In this document: piece after piece, positions 43,798 through 55,877 of the stretch
How the letters are laid out: the number at the start of each line of letters is the position of its first letter
How positions within the stretch are numbered: the stretch's first letter is position 1
Origin: Chamaecrista fasciculata
Taxonomy: Eukaryota; Streptophyta; Magnoliopsida; Fabales; Fabaceae
Direction of reading: 5' to 3'
Length of the DNA stretch: 64,000 nt
NCBI GenBank assembly: GCA_003254925.1
Contig: QANZ01050898.1
Coordinates: 1 to 64,000, forward strand
Made by a program: the position numbers and the translations under genes
Notes under the pieces: model-generated
Seen by the model: only the letters and a program-made list of their open reading frames with translations
What the model was told of the DNA's origin: nothing
Databases searched by the model: none

Positions 43798-44631
43798 TAT
43801 TTAGTTTTTGAATTTGTATTTTTTGGTCTCCGAATATAACCTAGGGACAATATTTGAGGGACCAAGTCGTATATTTGACTAATTCGTTGACTTTGATATA
43901 AATGCGAGGACCTAATAGTTAGTTTTCTCTTATTCATTAGTTTGTTGACAACTAAAATTCCATTTTAGTTATCCACAGTTGGATTAAATTTCAAGTTGGT
44001 CCTTAATCTGTGCAAATTTTTTTTGCTCATATATATCTCGTCTGTGGAAGCAATATAATATAATAATGTCCAAGGCATCGGCCACTAAATATGTTTACAT
44101 TTCCTAATGAAAATTCAAACATAGGTTTCTTATCACTTTGTGATAAACTAATCATTTTTCTTAGACTGGACCCTGTTAGTTACAAATTATATTTATCATA
44201 TAAAATTTATCAAAAATCAACATGCATGTGATTCATGAGGAAACAAGATCTTAATCATTTATTAACTAATAATGCGTACAATTTATAGTTTATTATTAGA
44301 GCACACAAGGAAGAGTCTGTACTCTGTAATGGAAGTTCAATAAGATGTCAGTTCAACAAGTGGTGGGGTGCACTCATTTATAGTGAAGCAGCATGAGGCC
44401 AAAGCTTGTAGGTAGAAGCATATGGTTTCATTGGTTCCTCAAGGACAAGCATTCAATTCCAGTAGTCCCCATCACTTCTGTGATAGCTATATGATATTAC
44501 ATAAAAAGGGTCAACAATATGGCTTCCAACGAAAAAAACCTCCTACATCCTTTACTATTCTTGCTTCAACATTTAATTTATGTTGGAATGGAATGGTTGG
44601 ATCTCATCATTCATGGTTTTCAATAATGTTA
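43798..44631. other. Intergenic DNA
   Basis: No convincing gene. A 71-codon frame at 44422-44637 begins with ATG but shows no recognised domain and overlaps the SINE target site. Confidence 0.45.
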
Positions 44632-44646
44632 ATTTAAGATGGTTTC

Positions 44647-44821
44647 ACCTACAAGTGTTATCGCAGTGGTAAGCGTGGGTTGAAGGATTTAAGTATGAGC
44701 CTTAGAGTTAGCATTATTTTGAAAAGACTTTAAGTGTTCGTTCTTGGTCTGAGGGATTAGTTTTCACTTAGATCTTTACACGGATAGGTATGGTAGAAGA
44801 AATCCACAGTTATACCAAAAG
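44647..44821 (+). mobile_element. SINE (tRNA-derived), copy 2, with perfect target duplication
   Basis: A box GTGGTAAGCG and a degenerate B box (TAAGTATGAGCCTTAG), with a body ending GTTATACCAAAAG. It is flanked by the 15-bp duplication ATTTAAGATGGTTTC at 44632-44646 and 44822-44836. The tail is short and not poly-A. Same family as 28640-28806 and the fragment at 55308. Confidence 0.88.
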
Positions 44822-44836
44822 ATTTAAGATGGTTTC

Positions 44837-46034
44837 TTTACAAATTATATTGTTATAGAATGCTCCAAGTAATCCAACAATTAATGAATTGAATAGTAAG
44901 AAAGTGATGCGCTTGTACTTCTCATTATTGCTCCAAAACTTGATCAACAATTAATTCAATTGTCTCTTTGGGGACATCTGATAAAATTTGATCACAGGGA
45001 AAATATTAAAAATCTTGAAAGAAAGAATCACACCCATTATGTTCAAAAAAATTTACTAATAAATAATGTAATATATAATTGTGGCCGAATTAGGTAAAGA
45101 GTGAATCAAAGAAAGAAATAAGTAGGAGATCAGAGAAGATGATTTACGGAGGCACTACAGAAAAAAAAAAGTAAACTATTTATCATCCATAAAGAGTACT
45201 TTATATAATTGAACAAATCTATTCTTTAATTTAGATTATTAGATCAGTGTCATATGTAAATGTATATGTATAGATCCAAAACTATGTAAACATGAATTTA
45301 ATTGTTTGACTGATAACAGTCTAGCATATATAGCAATATCATGATATCATATTTATTTCTTAAACCTATAAGGACACAAGTTTCGCTCTACTCACATCTA
45401 TTTACATTATACTGCTTCATGCATGTGAATAATGAACCCATTTTAGGAAATCAAAAGCTTTTATTTGTGGATGTATAGCTTGATACACATGGATCTACAC
45501 CAACATGACTCAAAAGTTTTAGGAAATGAGGTAAAAAGCTAGGGCCCCTCCAAACACCAATCCCTATACCAAACGGAAAAGAAAAGTTGAAGAAGAAAAG
45601 CAGATGGCATACAAAAAGATTTTTTTTTGGTGCTAAACCATAATTTAAAAGAATAACTAAATAGCATTTCACCATGAATCAACAAACTCAAAACCTTCTG
45701 ATATATATATGAAGTTGCTCAATTTTACTGATTAAGTCATTTTTTTTTAATTTCTCACAATAGAGCACTTCTCTCAACATGGATTCAAGCCTAAATTTAC
45801 TATATATATTGTGGATTTGTGGGAGACTGATGATTAAGTTATTAGTTCTTGTAATTAGTGGAACAAATTAAAGGGAAAGAAAGAGGAAACAGAGAAACAC
45901 ACAAGTACATTAATCACTACAAAATCACCATTAATCAATTGATCAGCTACAGACTAATTAAGATCAACACCATGATCCATCAAAATTTACAATCATATAC
46001 ACTTGAGAGATTTTGGGTGTTGAAGAAGAACTGA
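44837..46034. other. AT-rich intergenic DNA
   Basis: No gene or element was recognised. Short ORFs only. The ~150 bp before 46035 are probably the 3' UTR of the small gene on the minus strand. Confidence 0.5.
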
Positions 46035-46301
46035 TCAAGATTCCATTACATCAGCAGCAGAACACTGTGATTCAACAACATTAATCTTGTCGAAAACCTT
46101 GGAATTAGGAATCGCAAAACGAGCAGAGAAAGATCTAGAAACATTATCTGGATCAGAGGAATTTGAGAAGCCATCGTCGAAGTTGTGAGAGTAGGAATGA
46201 AGATCGTACTGTAAATTATGAACCGCAGAGGATGAACATGAACACTTAAACATCAATCTCTTCTTCATCTTCCTAAACAAATTTCTCAACTTCATTACCA
46301 T
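46035..46301 (-). CDS. Small protein of unknown function (88 aa)
   Basis: I do not recognise the family. The protein has a basic, amphipathic N-terminus (MVMKLRNLFRKMKKRL), a Cys/Ser cluster (FKCSCSSS), a Tyr/His/Asp-rich middle, an SRSFSARFAIPNSKVFDKI segment resembling a short conserved tail motif, and ends SAADVMES. No signal peptide or membrane segment is seen. The frame is open upstream to 46355 but the first ATG is 46301. TTTTGCAG|G at ~46351 could be a splice acceptor. A TATA-like run lies at 46394-46406. A 17-codon upstream ORF (MDLEKLNFAGTIINIHQ) starts at ~46380 and ends before the ATG. Codon composition differs from the flanking AT-rich DNA, supporting a real gene. Confidence 0.55.
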   Translation of the reverse strand: MVMKLRNLFRKMKKRLMFKCSCSSSAVHNLQYDLHSYSHNFDDGFSNSSDPDNVSRSFSARFAIPNSKVFDKINVVESQCSAADVMES

Positions 46302-46393
46302 CTTTTCACGATCGCCACAAGTATTACTGATGAATATTGATGATGGTCCCTGCAAAATTCAACTTCTCAAGGTCCATATGTTATGTTTGTATG

Positions 46394-46406
46394 TTTATAT
46401 ATATAG
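46394..46406 (-). promoter_or_regulatory. TATA-like element of the small gene
   Basis: The minus strand reads CTATATATATAAACATAC, ~95 bp upstream of the ATG. Because (TA)n repeats occur nearby (46540-46566), it may be chance. Confidence 0.35.
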
Positions 46407-46952
46407 AGAACAGAGAACACACACATATATATAATAATAATATAATACATATATATGGCTTTGGGACCAATGTTTTTAAAGTGCATGCACTGGCTATTAC
46501 TAGGACGGTGAAATTCTTAAATGAGGCGTGTAAATATATATTAATAATATATATATATATATATATTGTTTTTTTCGTCAATGAGACTATTGGTTACATT
46601 ATAATATTTTATGGTTACCTTTCATGTGCATAGTGATAATAACCATGAATATCATACTAATGTTTTTCATTCTTGTCTTTTTTTTTTTTAACGGAACTCA
46701 TTCTTCTTTTTTTGGTAGAAGAAATGATGGGGTTAAGTATTGGTAAATGGTATTTTGCTAGGGTAAAAAACTATCTCCTGTTTTTTTCGAGAATTTATAA
46801 GAAAAATTTATATATCACTAATTAAATAAAACGCTCACATGATCAAAAGAATTCAGACCTTCTTTATTGTGAGGAGTCCAAACCTTAATTAATTAATTGT
46901 GTCTTTTTCAATACATAAATTTCTAAAATATTACATTTCTATATATAAATTT

Positions 46953-47815
46953 GGCTTAAGTTCACTTTTGGTCTCAAAACTATGACAAAGGTTTCATTTT
47001 GGTCCCATAACTTTTTTTGTTGCAATTTTAGTCCCATAACTATGACAAAGGTTTCATTTTGGTCCCATAACTTTTTTTGTTGCAATTTGGTCCCATAACT
47101 ATGACAAAGGTTTCATTTTGGTCCCATAACTTATTTTGTTGCAATTTTGGTCTCATAACTTCTCAAAAGGTTCCACCGTTAGTCCCTTGGTGAATTCCAT
47201 CCATATTTAGCCGTTAAGTATGACGTGACATAGTGACTAGGATCATGATGTGGCAAAATAAGATGAAGTGGACTGAAATAGGATCTATATGCAACATATT
47301 AAAACTTATCTATACCCAACCACAAAATATACAAAGAGTGGTACTGACAGGGACCAATTTGGTGGGAAAGAAGAGACTTCAAGCAGAAGGCGCCAACGAA
47401 GTCGATGGGATCCTCAGCCAGAGTCGAACGACCAAAGCGGCGGACAGGGACCAATTTGGTGGGAAAGAAGAGACTTCAAGCAGAAGGCGCCAACGAAGTC
47501 GATGGGATCCTCAGCCAGAGTCGAACGACCAAAGCGACGGAAGTACCACTCTTTGTATATTTTGTGGTTGGGTATAGATAAGTTTTAATATGTTGTATAT
47601 AGATCCTATTTCAGTCCACTTCATCTTATTTTGCCACATCATGATCCTAGTTACTATGTCACGTCATACTTAACGGCTAAATATGGATGGAATTCACCAA
47701 GGGACTAATGGTGGAACCTTTTGAGAAGTTATGGGACCAAAATTGCAACAAAAAAAGTTATGGGACCAAAATGAAACCTTTGTCATAGTTATGGGACCAA
47801 AAGTGCACTTAAGCC
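46953..47815. mobile_element. 863-bp fold-back Mutator-like element
   Basis: Ends GGCTTAAGTTCACTTTTGGTC and ACCAAAAGTGCACTTAAGCC, with a perfect 9-bp duplication TATAAATTT at 46944-46952 and 47816-47824. Each arm is several hundred bp. The left arm contains about three copies of a ~60-bp unit (ACAAAGGTTTCATTTTGGTC). The loop is a 97-bp tandem duplication (47346-47539). Arms near the loop match closely (ACCCAACCACAAAATATACA and its inverse). No protein is expected. Confidence 0.9.
47346..47539. repeat. 97-bp tandem duplication forming the loop
   Basis: Two copies of a GC-richer unit beginning GACAGGGACCAATTTGGTGG at 47346 and 47443, both with AAGCAGAAGGCGCCAACGAA and CCAGAGTCGAACGACCAAAG. They look identical. 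Open frames across it are by-products of the duplication. Confidence 0.9.
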
Positions 47816-47824
47816 TATAAATTT

Positions 47825-50029
47825 TTATGTATAGAATACATGCATGTGAATACAAATTTTAAGTTAATGTAAATGCATGTATTCACATTTGAAATCTCAG
47901 CAGAATTTAAACAAACATTTAGCTAACGTGCCTTAAAAATTTATTCACTTTTAAGAGATGGGATGCCCTTAAAATTTGTTACCACGTTGGAGAGAGCATA
48001 ATATTAATGGGATAAAGATAAAGGGTATTCTTTATGGAAATCAATTTATCAAAGTGATTACGTGGCGTGGGATGCTATAAATAATTATTTTAATTTAATT
48101 TTTGAAAAATGAAATTATAAAATTTAATTTCTCAAACATATTAATTGGTTTCTCTAATAAATATATTAATTGAGATTTAAAGACTATCGCGAATCTCATT
48201 TTCTCTGGTTAAATATTATGTTAATATAATTTAAAATAAATCATATCCCATTTATTATTATGCTATAGTGTGTTTATGTTAAATTATTATGCTATAGAGA
48301 TGGGATGCCCTTAAAATAAATCATATTCTTTATTCTTTATGTTAATATAATTTAAAATAAATCATAATATGATCTTTCTATAAATAATAGAAAGATCATA
48401 TAGAATTAATGATAATTATATATCTAAGATATTAAATCTTAAATTTATTTTAAGAAACTAGATTTTTAAAAAATATAATATTTTTATCAATAAACTATTA
48501 ACTTACTCAAATTGCTAATATAAAGAATTTCTTGTGATGACAGCAACTAAACTAAAGTTATAGTGTGTTTTATAGGACACTTTTGAAAATGGTCTGTGAC
48601 TGTACCTTAATTATCAGCTTATGTGGTCACATACTCACATGCACATGGGCCATGTTTTGTGCAGCAAGTTAAGCATATTGGATAAACCACGGTATATACA
48701 TAGAATTTGCTGTTTCCAAAGATATGTTTTTTTATAAAATAAAACATTCAGTTCAATAAATCCATGTACCTAGTTTGTCAAAATCTTTTTTTTTTTTTTG
48801 ACAATTTTTTTCCAGAAAAAAAATATGGTAATGGGTCATCAAAAGTGACTTCTTTATTCTATTTAGAATTTAAATGTTTTAAATTAGTTATGTATAGTAG
48901 TTTAATTTATTTTCCAAAAAGTATCGTATAATGATTAAATGTTTCTTTACGTATTAGATTACCATGCAATGCATTGCCTAGAAGCGTTTAGTCACTTTTG
49001 ATGCAACTTTTAAGTCCTCAGGAGTCAAAAGCAGAAGACGATCAATAAGGAATAAAGAAGCAATTAGCGACAACTTTTTTAGGATTCAAATTTGAAATCC
49101 CTGCTAAATTTCTAAATCATGTTTGTTGCTTCTTTTCTTTTTTTCCTTTTGGGTTCCGATTGATCTTTTTTAATGTGAAAAAGGGTTCCACTGAAATTGA
49201 TCTTTCTATTTTGATTTTCTTTTCCCGCGTCTCTAGTGTATTTAGAACTTAGAAGTGTTGGAACTTATAGTCTCTAAATATAGTGTAGACATCTATCAAC
49301 AAAGTCCATTACAATTGGTAGATAGTTGGATTCTTTAAGTATGATGTTTTGTGTTTGAAATTGAAAAAGACTCTATATAAAAAAAAAAATTATTAGTAGA
49401 AAAAAACTCACTTTAATAATCTCTACACATTATGAAGGATTAGTTTCTAACTATTGGTTAACGTTGGATTAAGATACTGTCTGATTCTCAATTAAAAAAA
49501 AAAAAAAGAGATATAATGCAGATCTCGTGTAGCTCACCTTTTCAAGTTAGATGCTCTTTATGTTCTAAGTTTGTTTTTTCACAGTGCTTAAGCAAACTGC
49601 ACTTCACGTAGGAACCTCTATTGAGTTTTTCTGATCTTCAATTTCTACTCTGTTTCACTTTAAACAAAATCTTTTGAGCATCTAAAATTATCATACATGG
49701 CATCCAAAAACATATTCAAGACTCTAAAATGTCCCAAAACATAATTAAAAACCATCAAACAAAGTCGAACTCAAGATTAATTAAAAAAAAAAAAACTATT
49801 CCATAATAAAGTAATAAAAAGTAGGAAGAGATATTGCCAAAACAACTGAACTTAAGAATTTAACTACTAAATTGTAATTAACATCAAAACAAGATAGAAA
49901 CCTTAATTTTAAATCAGCCTCTAAATGAGTATAAAAAAAACTATATTTTATAGAATTATCATATATATCTCCTGTTGGAGTTGCTACCTGAAAACAAGAG
50001 AAACACTAAAACAAGATAAAATTGTTAGT
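47825..50029. other. AT-rich intergenic DNA
   Basis: No gene was recognised. A 14-bp inverted repeat (ATATGATCTTTCTA..TAGAAAGATCATAT) lies near 48368-48400, and GGGATGCCCTTAAAAT recurs at ~47960 and 48302. Confidence 0.5.
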
Positions 50030-50260
50030 AAAACAAAATGCGTGGTCCTGGGCTGAGGCACGGATATCTCGCTTTCTTTAAGGTAATTTCACGCCTCCCA
50101 CGGGTTGATTTAGTCATATCACCCGGTGCATTTATAGGGTACACTGACGTGTTACCTCCAGGATACAACAGCCCAGTACTCGCCTGTTTGAACTATCACC
50201 TCTGCACAAAGGTGATAGATAGGACTCTCACCCCCACACCTTTTCTCTATCCAAATATAC
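50030..50260. other. Unidentified GC-richer island
   Basis: A sharply bounded stretch unlike its AT-rich surroundings, with GTCCTGGGCTGAGGCACGG, CACGCCTCCCACGGGTTG and CACCCGGTGCATTTATAGGG. It is open on the plus strand from ATG 50038 (117 codons, the second half clearly AT-rich flank) and also for ~60 codons on the minus strand. I do not recognise it. It could be a transposon piece, an organellar insert or an old exon. Confidence 0.4.
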
Positions 50261-50907
50261 AAACATGTGTATCATATTATTTGTTTTCTCTACGTATATC
50301 ACACATCTCATTCCAATTTCTTATATATATATATTTGTCCCTCACATGTATATCTTCCCAACAACAATTTATATATACATACACATATTAGCTTTGCAAG
50401 CCGTTGAATCCAATTACTCAAATTAATTTTGTCTTTGATAGTCTCATCAACTCTCAAACGGCCTCATGACAATGCATTACATAGATTTTAATTACATTCA
50501 TTTTTCTTAATTCCCATCAATACATCAACGGACACACACACCAACGGACACCTTTTCAATGGTTTCTCTCAATATAATTAAATCATCCTTAAAAGTAAAT
50601 ATATATGTGCAACGGTTTGTTTACCAATATTTAATATTTTTTAATAATATTCCAACATCTCCTCATCACTATCGTTTTTCTTTTCTATTTTCCTTTTTTT
50701 TCTAATTTCCCCTGTTTTTCTTTACTTTTTTTATTGCTTTATGTGTAAAAAAATTCAAAACTATTGCCCTTCTTAGTGATAGTTTTACATACATATATAT
50801 ATATATATAGATGGTGCAGTAACTTAGATGAGTACCTAATTTATCTTAATGTGAGAGAGGACACCTAACCTATTGAACTCTCTTATTACGTGCTTTAATA
50901 AACTTTA

Positions 50908-51115
50908 AGGAAGCGTTTGGTACACGGATTGAAAAAATAGTCCCGGGATTATGAGTTACGGACTAGAGTAATCCCGTATTTGATACGCAGATTGAAAAAT
51001 TAGTCCCGGAAATATTCTATTCCCAGGAATAACATAATTTCCTAAAATAATTCTGGAAATCTTATTCCTGTGAATCACATTTCCAAAATAATTTGTGTAC
51101 CCAACCCCCTAAAGG
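50908..51115. mobile_element. PIF/Harbinger-like MITE
   Basis: Ends GGAAGCGTTTGGTACACGG and TTTGTGTACCCAACCCCC are imperfect inverted repeats. TAA flanks both sides, as expected for Tourist/Harbinger. The interior contains inverted GTCCCGG/CCGGGA and ATTCC motifs. Confidence 0.6.
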
Positions 51116-51999
51116 ACTACACTTATATACACTTATTAAACCTTTAATGTGATGTGTGCTATGGTTAGTGTTAATTTTATACTTTTGACTTTCTTTAATG
51201 AACCATCTATCAACTCTATTCAATTAAAAATAATTTAAAATTTCTTTTGAAAGGGGTGACACACAAGTGATGGATTATCTCTATTTCTTTATATTTAAGC
51301 AGTGAAGTTATTTTATTTTAGTATATTTTCTTTTGAAGTTTTTTTGACAAGCAACACAATTATTTCTATATTCACAATTTGCTAGAACTAATTAAATTCA
51401 AAACCATATACATAATCAATCTAAGAAAAAAAAATACTTGAAGTAAGGAACATAAAGTACACATAAAATATGCTAAACTGTAAAATAGATAGGTCACGAT
51501 TTAGATTATATATATATATATGGTCAAAATGATTAAGATAATACTTTTTGAACAAAATAAACTAAAAATTCTAAAAATATTCAAAATATGAATTCCATGC
51601 ATACTTAATGCCCCCTCTCATCTGTTTCCCAATCAAGATATAGTAATTGGATTCGGAAGAGGGGAAAAGACTAAAGAGAAAGAAAGTGTAGTGAAGAAAG
51701 GAAGAATGTGACGAGAGAGGGCAGTGAATAAGGGTGAATTATTAAATGTTAACCAATTCTTGGAGAGAGAAAATATGGGACTGTCACAACCAACCCAAAT
51801 GGTACATAGGAACAGTAAATAAGGCACTATAATATAACAATGCGTCACTCCCTTATTGTTGTGGTCACCCAAATAGGAAGGGAGAGACCACTCATCTACT
51901 TTTCATTAATGAACTTCAAAAGCTTACAAAAATGTTCCCCAAAAAACATCTACATTTTAGTCATCATGAAAATTTGCATGATGTGGTCACAATTGATAA
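51116..51999. other. AT-rich intergenic DNA
   Basis: No gene was recognised. A 79-codon minus-strand frame at 51633-51872 has no identifiable domain. Confidence 0.45.
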
Positions 52000-52830
52000 A
52001 CTATTGACTCATAACTCTTAAGTTCATTTTAATCCAACATATTTTAAAAGTTTTATATTAGTTTTAAATGTTTTTATATTTGTTCATTTTGGTCTAAACT
52101 ACTTAATGTGATATATCTCATTTCTACTTTGAATGCAATGAATTTAGAGTTAATTGCTTTTCACGAGCAATTTCTCTATCCAATATTTGGGGTCGTTCGC
52201 AAATAAGATCAAATTCAATCCCTAAAGTTGGTTACTTGTTCAACGGTTTAATCAATTGAAATTCGTCATATGCCTCGTTTCAAATTCAAATATGATATGA
52301 TGATTTTGAAGTTATAAATAATTCTTAACGAAACTTTTTTCTGCCAGTTAGGACTGTCAGCAAATAATGTCAAATTGGGCTTGAAAGTGGATTTGAGATC
52401 AATTTTCCATAATTTTTTTACTTTTTGGTCTCAAACTCACTTTCGGACTAGATTTGATGCCCTTTTGATTATGATCCTAAGTAGATAGAATAAGGACTCA
52501 CTATGAGTAATCTATAGCTTCGAACTTATTGTATTTAGATTTGAAACAAGAGAGATATGATCAACTTTAATGGTTTGACTGTGAAACAAGAGACTCTTTT
52601 CGGACCCAATTTGACCTTATTTACTGATAATCTCAATTAGATAAAGAAATTAAAATCCTTGTCAAAAGCATTTTGTAACTCTGAATTCATCACATTTGAA
52701 CTTGAAATGAAAGATACGATATTACATTCAATAGTTTGAAACCAAAATAAAACTACGAAAACATTTAAAACCAATGTGAAAGTTTTGAAATTTTTAGACC
52801 AAAATGAATTTATGGGTATATATATTTAGG
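52000..52830. repeat. Decayed fold-back element
   Basis: The left part (AAAGTTTTATATTAGTTTTAAATGTTTT) is loosely inverse to the right (AAAACATTTAAAACCAATGTGAAAGTTTT). The inner sequences TTCTCTATCC / GATAAAGAAA and GAATTCATCACATTT resemble the elements at 31053 and 57552. No target duplication. Confidence 0.45.
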
Positions 52831-52918
52831 ATCAATTTAAATGTTCGACCTATTTTCTTTTTTGGTTGAGAAAATAGGACTAAGCCCAAAAAAAAAAAAT
52901 TAACTCTTAAGGGTGTGT

Positions 52919-54391
52919 TTGGGAGATCATCCAAAGTCCAAACTCTTATCCAAGTATCATCTCATTCTCGAACTGAATTAAGTACAAATGGTTGTTTGCC
53001 TGATACAAAAATAGGCCGAACATTTAAATTGATCGTAAATATATATACCCTTAAATTTATTTTTCTTATAATTACCAACATACCCCTACTCATACACCTA
53101 TAATTACATATACTCTAATACAAATATAAAAAAAATAATTATGCAAAATAGTAATTTTACATACCCTCATTTATTACACTTATAATTTTCTCTCTCCATC
53201 TATAATTTTTTATTAGGCATTTTGTTTCTCAAACTATGGACTCAGTTTCCTTGTCTCCTAAAACTATTTTTGGTTTAGTTGTTTTCCTCAAACTATGCGA
53301 TTAGTTTCATTTTGGTCCTCAAACTATTTTTTGTCCTATTTTTGTGTCCAAAATCATCTGATTTCAACATTTCTATATTTTTGTGAGTAAACTATTCAAT
53401 TCAATCTCTAATTTTTTTTTATGGTACAATCTTACTACTTTTTTTTGTAAAAAATTTAAAAAAATCAAAATAATTTATTTGTTGGCAGTTTGGTCCTTAA
53501 ACTATGGGATCAGTTTCGTTTCGATCATAAAATTATTTCTGGTTTTGTTTTTTTGTCAAACTACGAGATGAGTTGCATTTTGGACCGCAAACTATTTTTT
53601 GTTCTTTTTTCGTGTCCAAAATTATCCCATTTCAACATTCCTATATTTTTGTGAGTAAAATATACTATTCAATCTCAACATTTTTTTTAATATAACAATC
53701 TTACTACATTTTTGTAAAAGTTAAACAAATCGAAATAATTATTATCTTCTCTTTTGTTGGCATTTTGTTCCTCAAACTATGAGATCTGTTTCGTTTGAGT
53801 CCTAAAGCTATTTCTAGTTTTGTTTTTTTTTCAAACTAAGAGATTAGTTGCATTTCGGTTCGCAAACTATTGTTTGTTATTTTTTTGCATTGAATTTTAT
53901 AAATAGACCCGATTATTGATGATTGCGATTTTCTATGGACATCGAGTTATAATTTACACATTTTAAGAATCCATTCAAAGTTATAGACCAAATTGTATGT
54001 TTACAATAATTTCCATGTTATTTGCATTTTGGTCTCATCATCTCATTTGTGATATTTATTATTAGCACAAATTCCAAGATCATCTCTTTTCCATATCATT
54101 TCATTCAAACCATATCCAAACACTTATCATTTCATTTCATTATCTCCATTTCATTTCATTATTTCTTACCAAATCAACCTCCATACAATTGAAAAAAAAT
54201 CCCTAAACCTATTTGAACCAACCACAATCATTACATACCTTTTTTATATAATTTTACATTCTATTTAATATCATTTTCTCTCAAATCATCCAAACACCGA
54301 TATATAATTTCATCTCATTTTCACTATTCAATTATCCCATCTCATTTCACCTGATGAGATGAGATGAAATGAGATGGGATGATCTCCCAAT
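52919..54391. mobile_element. TIR element with internal tandem repeats
   Basis: 14-bp perfect inverted ends TTGGGAGATCATCC and GGATGATCTCCCAA. The right subterminal part is rich in GATGAGATGAAATG and its inverse. The superfamily is not established, as no clear target duplication was found. The interior holds the ~270-bp tandem repeats. Confidence 0.5.
53216..53905. repeat. Tandem repeats of a ~270-bp unit
   Basis: About 2.5 diverged copies, starting near 53216, 53484 and 53757. Each has GGCA(G/T)TTTGGTCCTTAAACTATG, ATTTTGGTCCTCAAACTATTTTTTGT and CATTTCTATATTTTTGTGAGTA variants. Confidence 0.7.
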
Positions 54392-55307
54392 CAGAGTTGA
54401 AAACATCTTTAAGATGTTTTCTGTATTTTAACTTTTAAAAACAACATATAGTTTTTTTAGTTTTAAAATCAAATTTACACAATTTGTTATCAAACAGAAT
54501 ATTTTTGTTTTTTTTTTAATTTTATAAAACAAAAAACTGTTTTCCGAAATACGAATCAAACAGGAATTTTCGATTATTTATACAGTTATACTCGAACAAT
54601 ATTCTTGAATGATATTTGGCCAAAAAAATAATATTCTCGAATGATAGTTGTATATATGATGCTTGGAATGGGCCTTGGTAATTTGGGCTTGAAGTTTGGG
54701 CGATCATTCAGGCTTTGTCCCTCAGCACATCGATGTGTCACATATGGAAACAATTTGGTTGAACTTTGAAGTCACCATAAGAAAAAAAAAAAAGCCTTGT
54801 TAACCCTCCCAATGTATCACCCAATGCGATTAAGATTAAGATTATTATTATTAGTATCATTATTTTTAAAAAGTAAGAATGGGAAGGAGAGAAGAGACAA
54901 ACAGAAGACAGAGAGTTCAACATCTTGAGAGATCCAATAATTAAAATTTGAAAAAATAAATTGAATTAAGAAGAATGTATTTGAGGAGGAGCATATAATT
55001 TAGAGAGAGAGAGAGAGGGAGAGAAGAAAAAATATAACCAAAAGTAGAAATGACTAAAATGATGCCGCAACTAGGTTATGTTTCTTGTTACTATATATAA
55101 TTCAATTCCTTCCTAATATTTATCCTACTTTAACTAGGATGAGTTAAACAAAAACTTCAGCATCATGATCAAGAAAATATAATTAAGATGATATTAATTT
55201 GTTTCCAATTAAAGATTTACTACGAGTAGAACGCATAATTTACCTGACTCAATCTTTACCCACAAATTATGCAACATCTATAACTATTTAAATATGTATC
55301 AATATTA
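54392..55307. other. AT-rich intergenic DNA
   Basis: Short GA (55000-55015) and ATT microsatellites. No gene was recognised. Confidence 0.5.
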
Positions 55308-55362
55308 ATCTTTACTTAGACCGTTATACAGATAGTTGAAGAAAATCTATGATAATTATACA
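55308..55362 (+). mobile_element. SINE 3' fragment, copy 3
   Basis: TTACTTAGACCGTTATACAG and AGTTGAAGAAAATCTATGATAATTATACAAA match the 3' end of the SINEs at 28640 and 44647. The tRNA-like head is missing. Confidence 0.55.
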
Positions 55363-55877
55363 AATAAAAAAATATATACTAACATTTGAGTCATCTTTTG
55401 AATTGCTTCTGCCATAGCTATAGAGACTTTAATTAAGAGCTCTTCATTTCATCGCTTCAATCCTAGTTCATATAACAACGAACAAAGTCAGTACAAAAGA
55501 GAGGCACAGTATCAAAACACTAATAGTATGTTTGGACAAAGTAAAATTAGAAGAGAAAATAATTTTTGGAGGTATTTGAATGACTTTCTTTTATAATTTT
55601 GATATGTTTGAAAGAACAAGTATCTTTAAAAATTATTTTCTCTCCTAAATTTACTTTATCCCAACACACTCTAAGATAATTTATTTTCAAAACCATCATT
55701 TTTTTTCTTCTAGAATCAATCTATACATGGAAATCCTAGTATGTGACAGTACAGTTTTTCTTTTTACCATGACGAAGTAGAATTTTAAACTAGAAACTTT
55801 TTGCTAATAATTCACTTGCACCCTTTAATTTATCAGTAAATCCAACTTAATGACTTAATTATAAATACAAGGATCTA

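Noticed and set aside
44422-44637. 71-codon ORF
   Set aside because: No recognisable domain or gene signals, and it runs into the SINE target site.
47233-47588. Two overlapping plus-strand ORFs with a repeated peptide
   Set aside because: They are products of the 97-bp tandem duplication in the loop of a fold-back element.
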